The notes under the pieces were generated by a model, which was given only the letters and a program-made list of their open reading frames with translations, did no database searches and was not told where the DNA came from. Below, in pieces: positions 6,778 to 10,803 of a stretch of DNA of 10,803 bases (the first letter of the stretch is position 1; every line of letters begins with the position of its first letter). This DNA comes from an uncultured Bacilli bacterium (GTDB taxonomy: Bacteria > Bacillota_I > Bacilli_A > RF39 > UBA660). Both the position numbers and the translations under genes were made by a program. The stretch covers positions 1 through 10,803 of the forward strand of contig CANRIE010000090.1 in assembly GCA_947630585.1 (NCBI GenBank), read 5' to 3'.

Positions 6778-7491
6778 TCACCTCTCGTATTCATAATTTA
6801 GCATACTAAGTACAGCAATAGGTGCTGTTTCTGTTCTTAAAACTCGTTTTCCAAGGGAAGTTCTAATAAACCCATTTTTAACAAGTTCTTCTTCTTCATA
6901 AGGAGCAAATCCTCCTTCAGAACCTATTACTATTATAATAGTATCACACTTTTTATTAAATTGCAAAACATTTTTTAAACTATTTGACACTTCATTGACG
7001 CTTAATAAGATTTTTAAATCGTAATCTAGTTTTATAATGTCTTTTATTTCCATAATATCTAAGACTTTCGGAACAATATTTCTTTTTGATTGGCAACTTG
7101 CTCCTTCTACTATTTTTTGCCATCTATCTATCTTTTTTATTTTATCTTTTTCCGTTAATCTAATAATACTATTTCGAGTCTCTAAAGGAATAAATGAATA
7201 AGCACCTAACTCAACACATTTTTCAAGAATTAAATCCATTTTATTTTCTTTTACTAAACTTTGACAAATAGTTACTTTAACTTCTAATTCATTATATGTA
7301 TCCATATCTTCTATTATTTCTGCAATAACCGGATTTAATTCAATTATTTTACATATATATAATTTTTCTTCATAAACTATTTCAATTAAATCTCCATACC
7401 CCATTCTCATAACTTTTGTTAGGTGATAAGTATCATCACTACTTAATTTAAATTTATTATCTTCTTTTAACTTACTAAAATATCTTTGCAT
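6778..7491 (-). CDS. rsmE: 16S rRNA (uracil1498-N3)-methyltransferase RsmE
   Basis: 237 residues from the ATG at 7491. This start gives MQRYFSK, the usual RsmE N-terminus, and is preceded by AGGAG overlapping the upstream stop codon; the in-frame start six codons earlier lies inside the upstream gene's end and lacks a site. The enzyme methylates U1498 of 16S rRNA on the 30S subunit with S-adenosylmethionine. It has an N-terminal PUA-like domain (about 1-70) and a SPOUT domain with the trefoil-knot cofactor motifs GSEGGFAPYEEEEL (from residue 190) and LGKRVLRTETAP (about 213-224). RWQKIVEGASCQSKRNIVP is also typical. It lies 8 nt after the SGNH-like gene and 6 nt before the acidic membrane protein. 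Its own stop is TGA. Confidence 0.95.
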   Translation of the reverse strand: MQRYFSKLKEDNKFKLSSDDTYHLTKVMRMGYGDLIEIVYEEKLYICKIIELNPVIAEIIEDMDTYNELEVKVTICQSLVKENKMDLILEKCVELGAYSFIPLETRNSIIRLTEKDKIKKIDRWQKIVEGASCQSKRNIVPKVLDIMEIKDIIKLDYDLKILLSVNEVSNSLKNVLQFNKKCDTIIIVIGSEGGFAPYEEEELVKNGFIRTSLGKRVLRTETAPIAVLSMLNYEYER

Positions 7492-7499
7492 ATCTACTC

Positions 7500-9143
7500 C
7501 TATAAACAATCATTCAATAAACTTCTAATTTTTTTATAAGTTGTACAATTATAATGAACTCCATCAGAGGAATTAGAAGATGTAATTGACAACTTACTTG
7601 CTGTATCGCAATATTTTAAATTCTTTATACCACTACTTGCAATTTTATTTTTCATATTACTATTAAAAGCATTAACAGCAACATTTTTTTCATATTTACT
7701 TTTAGAATCAATAACTGGATTAATCGATACAAAATATATATAATGATCTTTCCACTGATTATTAGCAAGACTTTTTATTTTGGAAAAATAATTATTAGAA
7801 GTTGTTACTCCATTACCAGAAGTAGTTCCAACTCCATTTATTCCTAACAAAATAAAAATATTATAACTCTTATCTAGATTTTTATTTAAATAAGTATTAG
7901 TATCAGGAATTGCCGTATTAATAAACCAACTATATCCCATACTAACTTTAGCAAAATATTTGTCATTTGTGCAAGCATTACAATAACTGCTTTTACACAT
8001 ATCTTCGGTTCTTGAATCTCCTATTAATATAAATTTATTTTGACTTCTATCAGGAATACTATTATCAATAATATTACAGTTTACTTCTTTATAATTAGAA
8101 GCTTTATCATATACTTTAACTAAAATATTCTCAAGAATACCCCCATAATTATAAAAACTATTTGTTGAAGTTATAAGTAATTTATTATTATTATAATATT
8201 CATAATTTTTTATACCACTTTCATTATCACTTGCTGTAACACTAATATTTGTTATATTATTTTCATTAATAATTGCTGTACAACTAGCACTAGGTATATT
8301 TTTATCAATATTATTAATGGTTATTGTCTTAGAAAAACTTTTTCCATTCTTATTATAAGCAATAAAAGTATATGTTCCATTTCTATCAACATCATAATTA
8401 AAACTCTCATCATAAATTACAATTTGATTTGGTAATGTAAGAGAATCAAAATTTTCTCCTTGAACATCAACACTTAATTTAACTAAATTATTAGTATAAT
8501 TAGTTGTACTAGGAATAATATTAATTATCAAAGTATCATCTAAAACAATAATTGTTCTAATAATTTGTTTGATATTTCCCTTATCTTCTACTTCATATAC
8601 TAAGGTATAAGTACCTGCTAAATTAGTATCCACATCGCCCGTTACTACTACTTTTTCATTTAAATTTTCACCATTTTTACTAATTGCTTCAAAACCTGGT
8701 TCAATATAAATATCTCCAACTGATAAGGTAATAACACTATTTCCAATTAACTTTAAACTTAAAAATGTCTTATCACTTTCTTCTTTTTCTAAAATCGTAA
8801 CTTTTCTTGTTTTAACAATATCATCAATTTGATAATTAATAATATAAATACCAGACTTATTAGAATCAACATTATTTATAACCCTAACTTCGTTAGTCCT
8901 AATAACTCCATTAGAATCAACTGCATAATAGCCAATTTCTTGATATTCTTCTCCATACTCTAAGGTAATTTCATCATCCCCAAATAATATTAAATCAATA
9001 TTAGCTTTATTATAAATAATATCGTTGTTCTTTTTATTATTAAGAAAATAAAGACATAATATAATAATAGCAATTAAAATAATAAATATTATTATACTCA
9101 TTTTTCTATTTTCATATAAAATCTCTATAAAATCTTTCTTCAT
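7500..9143 (-). CDS. Membrane-anchored surface protein with Ig-like repeats and a C-terminal SGNH hydrolase domain
   Basis: 547 residues. A signal anchor spans about residues 15-34. Two DUF5011-type Ig-like repeats follow at about 50-118 and 127-201, recognisable by ITLEYGEEYQEIGYYAVDSNG, ITLSVGDIYIEPGFEA and GTYTLVYEVEDKGN; two more divergent Ig-like segments lie at about 205-280 and 285-358. The C-terminal 180 residues carry SGNH/GDSL hydrolase blocks: LIGDSRTED with Ser377, Gly403, LGINGVG with Asn436, and DGVHYN with Asp527 and His530. The catalytic set therefore looks complete. Such enzymes remove or transfer acyl groups on glycans, lipids or peptidoglycan; the substrate cannot be told. 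Several Cys (383, 388, 391, 512, 533) could form disulfides outside the cell. GGAGG precedes the ATG. It heads the unit with rsmE, an unexpected partner. I found no convincing promoter upstream. Confidence 0.85.
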   Translation of the reverse strand: MKKDFIEILYENRKMSIIIFIILIAIIILCLYFLNNKKNNDIIYNKANIDLILFGDDEITLEYGEEYQEIGYYAVDSNGVIRTNEVRVINNVDSNKSGIYIINYQIDDIVKTRKVTILEKEESDKTFLSLKLIGNSVITLSVGDIYIEPGFEAISKNGENLNEKVVVTGDVDTNLAGTYTLVYEVEDKGNIKQIIRTIIVLDDTLIINIIPSTTNYTNNLVKLSVDVQGENFDSLTLPNQIVIYDESFNYDVDRNGTYTFIAYNKNGKSFSKTITINNIDKNIPSASCTAIINENNITNISVTASDNESGIKNYEYYNNNKLLITSTNSFYNYGGILENILVKVYDKASNYKEVNCNIIDNSIPDRSQNKFILIGDSRTEDMCKSSYCNACTNDKYFAKVSMGYSWFINTAIPDTNTYLNKNLDKSYNIFILLGINGVGTTSGNGVTTSNNYFSKIKSLANNQWKDHYIYFVSINPVIDSKSKYEKNVAVNAFNSNMKNKIASSGIKNLKYCDTASKLSITSSNSSDGVHYNCTTYKKIRSLLNDCL

Positions 9144-9198
9144 ATTACCAATCCTCCTAATAATATATCAAATTTTCAAAAAAAAATCTACATTTTAT

Positions 9199-9227
9199 TT
9201 GACTTTCTAAAAATAATATGATAAAGT
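9199..9227 (+). promoter_or_regulatory. Probable sigma-A promoter of rpmB
   Basis: TTGACT (9199-9204), a 17-bp spacer and TAAAGT (9222-9227), with TGA just before the -10 giving an extended form. The predicted start is about 9234, leaving a leader of about 33 nt that ends in AAAGGAGG before the ATG at 9267. The -10 is imperfect (4 of 6). Confidence 0.55.
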
Positions 9228-9266
9228 TAATAAGCGTAATATTTATATATAAAAAAAGGAGGACAT

Positions 9267-9449
9267 ATGGCAATTAAAGCAACTAGCAAGAAACCATTAT
9301 TTGGTAATCGTCGTAGTCATGCACTTAATGCTACTAAACATACTCAAAAATTAAATTTACAAAATGTAACATTAGAAGATGGCACTAAAGTTAAAGTAAC
9401 TACACGGGAAGCTAAAAAGTATAGAAAAGATATTAAATCAGAAGAGTAA
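9267..9449 (+). CDS. rpmB: 50S ribosomal protein L28
   Basis: 60 residues, a normal length for bacterial L28. The signature KKPLFGNRRSHALNATKH near the N-terminus and KLNLQNVTLEDGTKVKVTTREAKKY afterwards identify it. It is a structural protein of the large ribosomal subunit. It has no cysteine at all, so it is the zinc-independent form. AAAGGAGG sits 4 nt before the ATG. The gene is divergent from the SGNH-like gene, has its own probable promoter, and ends in a terminator that begins before its stop codon, so it is a single-gene unit. Confidence 0.95.
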   Translation: MAIKATSKKPLFGNRRSHALNATKHTQKLNLQNVTLEDGTKVKVTTREAKKYRKDIKSEE

Positions 9450-9460
9450 TCTTCTTTTTT
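9440..9460 (+). terminator. Terminator of rpmB, loop contains the stop codon
   Basis: AGAAGA (9440-9445) pairs with TCTTCT (9450-9455) around GTAA, then a T tract to 9460. The TAA stop (9447-9449) is in the loop. The stem is short (6 bp), so readthrough into the next gene is possible. Confidence 0.7.
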
Positions 9461-9485
9461 TCTTTTTTAAACATATATTTAAGTG

Positions 9486-10232
9486 ATGAAGAAAATATTT
9501 AATATAACGTTTACTATCTTACTTGTTTACTTTAGTTTTTATTATACAAATAAAGTATCTAATTTTATTAAAGATAAAGATCCTATTATGTTTAAAATTA
9601 AAAGTAATTTAAATAAATATTATAAAGAACCTATTAATGCAATTATAAATGATAATACGATTATTCCAGGGGTAAGTGGTTTAACTATTAATGTTAATGA
9701 AAGTTATACTAAAATGAAGAAAGTAAATACTTATCTTGATAATATGTTAGTATTTGATAGTGTTAAACCAACTATTTCTTTAAAAGATAATTTAGATAAA
9801 TTAGTAATCTCTGGTAATAAAATAAATAATAATGTTAGTATTCTATTAAAAATAAATGATTTAGATATTTTAAAAAAATTAAATAATCAAGATTATAATT
9901 ATTTATTATCCGAAGATTTTATTAATAATAATATTGATTATTTAAAAACAATTAATAATAATATAATAAGTATTAATGATAATATAAATTTAATAGATTA
10001 TTGTTATACTAATAATATTAAATCTAAAAGTGTTTGTAATAAACCAACAATTTATTCTAATCCTATAACTTATAATTATACTTATAATACTATAAATAAT
10101 TTAGATAATGGAAGCATTCTAACTTATCAAGTAATAAATGATAATAGTATTAAAGAAATAAATAAGGTTATATCAACTATTAAGAATTCTGGTTTTAATA
10201 TTGTAAATCTTGATACTTTATTAATTGAATAG
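9486..10232 (+). CDS. Secreted or membrane-anchored protein with a NodB-like C-terminal end, catalytic motifs not visible
   Basis: 248 residues from the ATG at 9486; a GTG one codon earlier (9483) is the only alternative near the signal sequence. Neither has a recognisable ribosome binding site. Residues 4-20 form a signal peptide or anchor. The C-terminal segment DNGSILTYQVINDNSIKEI followed by ISTIKNSGFNIVNLDTLL has the pattern of the last strand and helix of NodB polysaccharide deacetylases, where a His normally follows GSILL. The TFDDG and HxxxH metal motifs are absent, so it is probably not an active deacetylase. Cys173 and Cys184 could form a disulfide. It is extremely rich in Asn and Ile, matching the local AT bias. 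The NodB relationship is tentative. It lies downstream of the rpmB terminator and ends in its own terminator. Confidence 0.7.
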   Translation: MKKIFNITFTILLVYFSFYYTNKVSNFIKDKDPIMFKIKSNLNKYYKEPINAIINDNTIIPGVSGLTINVNESYTKMKKVNTYLDNMLVFDSVKPTISLKDNLDKLVISGNKINNNVSILLKINDLDILKKLNNQDYNYLLSEDFINNNIDYLKTINNNIISINDNINLIDYCYTNNIKSKSVCNKPTIYSNPITYNYTYNTINNLDNGSILTYQVINDNSIKEINKVISTIKNSGFNIVNLDTLLIE

Positions 10233-10252
10233 ACTAGTTCTATTCTTTTTTT
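10227..10252 (+). terminator. Terminator of the NodB-like gene, stem contains the stop codon
   Basis: GAATAGA (10227-10233) pairs with TCTATTC (10239-10245) around CTAGT, followed by seven T (10246-10252). The TAG stop (10230-10232) is in the 5' arm. The loop CTAGT is the same as in the spoIVB terminator at the other end of the window. Confidence 0.85.
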
Positions 10253-10271
10253 ATATTTGTAGTAGTATTTA

Positions 10272-10293
10272 TTTTACTATTTAGATAGTAAAA
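10272..10293. repeat. Perfect inverted repeat
   Basis: TTTTACTAT (10272-10280) and ATAGTAAAA (10285-10293) with a 4-nt loop. It has no T tract on either strand. It would lie about 20 nt into any minus-strand RNA started from the promoter in repeat copy A. Confidence 0.6.
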
Positions 10294-10295
10294 AC

Positions 10296-10356
10296 GAAGT
10301 ATTCCTCCATGTATTCATATTACCATATTATAAATTTTTGACAAGTACTTTTTTAG
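10296..10356. repeat. Direct repeat copy A
   Basis: About 60 bp that align with 10736-10799. The core 10308-10329 matches 10748-10769 with a single difference in 22 bases (CATGTATTCATATTA is shared exactly). Both copies have a promoter-like element on the minus strand. Confidence 0.75.
10317..10344 (-). promoter_or_regulatory. Candidate minus-strand promoter in repeat copy A
   Basis: The minus strand has TTGTCA (10344-10339), a 16-bp spacer and TAATAT (10322-10317) preceded by TGG. The predicted start is about 10310, directing RNA leftward through the inverted repeat at 10272-10293 towards the NodB-like gene. No gene follows, so any product would be a small RNA. Confidence 0.5.
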
Positions 10357-10404
10357 TAAAATTGCAATTATGATAAATAATATCATTTTTCTTTCATTTT
10401 AAAC

Positions 10405-10433
10405 TTGACTTTATTATCTCAATTAAATATAAT
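10405..10433 (+). promoter_or_regulatory. Near-consensus sigma-A promoter of the toxin-like peptide
   Basis: TTGACT (10405-10410), a spacer of exactly 17 bp, and TATAAT (10428-10433). The predicted start is about 10440, which gives a leader of about 100 nt before the ATG at 10543. Confidence 0.85.
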
Positions 10434-10439
10434 TATTTT

Positions 10440-10542
10440 AGGATGTATTTAATTTCGTTAGCTGCTAATCCTTTATAGACGAATTTTACTTAAACCATCT
10501 TGTTATTGCAATCAAAAAATCCAATATAAAGGAGGTGATACT
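10440..10542 (+). promoter_or_regulatory. Structured 5' leader with maskable Shine-Dalgarno sequence
   Basis: The leader ends in AAAGGAGGTGAT (10528-10539), a 12-base perfect match to the 3' end of 16S rRNA. TCCTTTATA (10469-10477) is exactly complementary to TATAAAGGA (10525-10533), so a 9-bp helix can hide the site. An alternative local hairpin pairs AGGAT (10440-10444) with ATCCT (10468-10472) and would release it. TTCGTTAG (10454-10461) and TAGACGA (10476-10482) are complementary to the hairpin downstream of the gene. Such leaders are a hallmark of type I toxin mRNAs. Confidence 0.7.
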
Positions 10543-10638
10543 ATGTTTAAGAAAGAAACCTTCTTTCAAGTAGTAGTATTACTACAACTAGGGCTTTTAG
10601 CACTAGCACTATTTCTAGCATTAATGCTTGTGAAATAG
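10543..10638 (+). CDS. Small hydrophobic peptide, putative holin-like type I toxin
   Basis: 31 residues, too short for most gene callers. It starts with the charged segment MFKKET and then has a single membrane helix of about 22 residues made of Leu, Val, Ala and Phe with two Gln (FFQVVVLLQLGLLALALF), ending in Lys. The ET...LQ.GL..LAL arrangement resembles the putative holin-like toxin family (Hol_Tox; relatives of TxpA, BsrG and Fst), whose members insert into the membrane and stop growth when overproduced. A near-consensus promoter, an extremely strong and maskable ribosome binding site, a hairpin after the stop, a terminator and a convergent antisense promoter surround it. Codon use is unlike its neighbours: CTA is the main Leu codon (5 of 10) where they favour TTA, which hints at separate origin. 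It could also be an unrelated membrane microprotein; toxicity is inferred. Confidence 0.75.
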   Translation: MFKKETFFQVVVLLQLGLLALALFLALMLVK

Positions 10639-10643
10639 CAAAA

Positions 10644-10676
10644 GGCACACTAACGAATCGTCTACGTTAGTGTGCT
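10644..10676. other. Strong hairpin just after the toxin-like gene
   Basis: GCACACTAACG (10645-10655) pairs perfectly with CGTTAGTGTGC (10665-10675), extended by one G-U pair, around the 9-nt loop AATCGTCTA. It begins 6 nt after the stop codon. There is no T tract on the plus strand, so it is probably a structural or antisense-recognition element of the toxin mRNA and perhaps the terminator of the antisense RNA. Its loop and 5' arm are complementary to the leader. Confidence 0.8.
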
Positions 10677-10685
10677 ACCAACCAT

Positions 10686-10728
10686 AGGATTAGTACCTAA
10701 CCTGCGAGAATTAGGTACATCCTTTTTT
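10686..10728 (+). terminator. Terminator of the toxin-like mRNA
   Basis: AGGAT plus GTACCTAA (10686-10700, separated by a TA bulge) pairs with TTAGGTAC plus ATCCT (10711-10723) for 13 bp around the loop CCTGCGAGAA, then T to 10728. The toxin mRNA would be about 290 nt. Confidence 0.88.
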
Positions 10729-10735
10729 ATTATAT

Positions 10736-10799
10736 GAAGCATCTCTTCATGTATTCATATTATCATATTTTTTATTATTAATCAAGTATTTTTTTTAAT
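10736..10799. repeat. Direct repeat copy B
   Basis: This aligns with 10296-10356 over its full length with one single-base gap. It lies just downstream of the toxin terminator and contains the candidate antisense promoter. It runs close to the window end, so its true limit may lie outside. Confidence 0.75.
10757..10785 (-). promoter_or_regulatory. Candidate promoter of the antisense RNA
   Basis: The minus strand has TTGATT (10785-10780), a 17-bp spacer and TAATAT (10762-10757) preceded by TGA, an extended -10. The predicted start is about 10750, convergent with the toxin-like gene. Copy A has the same elements with 16-bp spacing. Confidence 0.6.
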
Positions 10800-10803
10800 T
10801 TCT

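Larger units (their letters stand above)
10253..10404. other. Gene-free region between the NodB-like gene and the toxin-like locus
   Basis: No coding potential is seen. It holds a 9-bp inverted repeat (10272-10293), repeat copy A with a minus-strand promoter-like element (10296-10356), a palindrome AATTGCAATT (10360-10369), and a weak hairpin ATGATA/TATCAT (10370-10386) followed by five T. It may be the remains of a second toxin-like module. Confidence 0.5.
10640..10750 (-). ncRNA. Candidate antisense antitoxin RNA
   Basis: The minus-strand promoter at 10757-10785 would start RNA near 10750. That RNA would run through the complement of the toxin terminator and end at the hairpin 10676-10644, which on this strand is followed by CTTTTG (a four-T run at 10643-10640). 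The product of about 110 nt would be complementary to the last 90 or so nt of the toxin mRNA, the arrangement of txpA/ratA and bsrG/SR4. Ends are predicted only; no transcript evidence is available here. Confidence 0.5.

Noticed and set aside
9144..9198. Promoter of the SGNH-like gene (TATATT or TAAAAT on the minus strand)
   Set aside because: No acceptable -35 at 16-18 bp, and the best -10 would start RNA inside the ribosome binding site. The promoter must exist nearby but cannot be assigned.
10280..10310. Short minus-strand frames beginning at the ATG in each repeat copy (9 and 6 codons)
   Set aside because: They have no ribosome binding site, differ in length and sequence between copies, and look like chance frames.
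10370..10391. Hairpin ATGATA/TATCAT followed by T as a plus-strand terminator
   Set aside because: The stem is only 6 bp of mostly A-T pairs and the NodB-like gene already has a strong terminator at 10227-10252; kept only as a note on the gene-free region.
10736..10799. CRISPR-like or insertion-sequence end
   Set aside because: There are only two copies, 440 bp apart, without spacers of regular length, terminal inverted repeats or transposase; the promoter-like content explains the conservation better.
1..10803. Mycoplasma-type genetic code (TGA as Trp)
   Set aside because: mtaB and rsmE end in TGA at positions fitting family lengths, and Trp residues seen, such as the one in KWDEYF of comEB, use TGG.

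Overview
The window is AT-rich Bacillota DNA, most likely from a compact-genome, host-associated member of the Bacilli. The support is the very high A+T content, Ile/Asn/Lys-rich proteins, strong GGAGG-type ribosome binding sites, a Cys-free L28, and a SpoIVB-type sporulation protease. TGA is used as a stop (mtaB, rsmE) and Trp is coded by TGG, so this is the standard bacterial code and not the Mycoplasma code. Species cannot be assigned from the sequence alone.

Layout. Positions 140-9143 are almost entirely genes on the minus strand, so they are read here from right to left. Unit 1 (9143 to 5920) holds a membrane-anchored Ig-like/SGNH hydrolase, rsmE (16S rRNA m3U1498 methyltransferase) and an acidic membrane-anchored protein. 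Unit 2 (5866 to 3716) holds a small unknown protein, mtaB (tRNA ms2t6A methylthiotransferase) and comEB (dCMP deaminase); it has its own near-consensus promoter overlapping the terminator of unit 1. Unit 3 (3674 to 3198) is a single small membrane-anchored protein with an exact-consensus promoter embedded in the end of comEB. Unit 4 (3084 to 140) is tkt (transketolase) followed by a spoIVB-like protease. rsmE next to mtaB recalls the yqeU-yqeV order of Bacillus.

On the plus strand, rpmB (L28, 9267-9449) is transcribed divergently from unit 1. It is followed by a secreted/anchored protein whose C-terminal end resembles a NodB polysaccharide deacetylase without visible catalytic motifs (9486-10232).

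The most notable part is the right end, 10253-10803. It contains an unlisted 31-residue hydrophobic peptide (10543-10638) with the organisation of a type I toxin-antitoxin locus. The elements are a TTGACT-17-TATAAT promoter, a roughly 100-nt structured leader, a 12-base Shine-Dalgarno match that can be masked by a 9-bp helix, a strong hairpin after the stop codon, a long terminator, and a convergent minus-strand promoter suited to an antisense RNA. The leader carries two segments complementary to the downstream hairpin. The convergent promoter lies in a roughly 60-bp repeat that also occurs upstream of the toxin promoter, suggesting a decayed or duplicated module. This is inferred from sequence and needs transcript evidence.

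Throughout the window, terminators, stop codons, promoters and ribosome binding sites are packed on top of each other; four terminator stems contain the stop codon of the gene they end.
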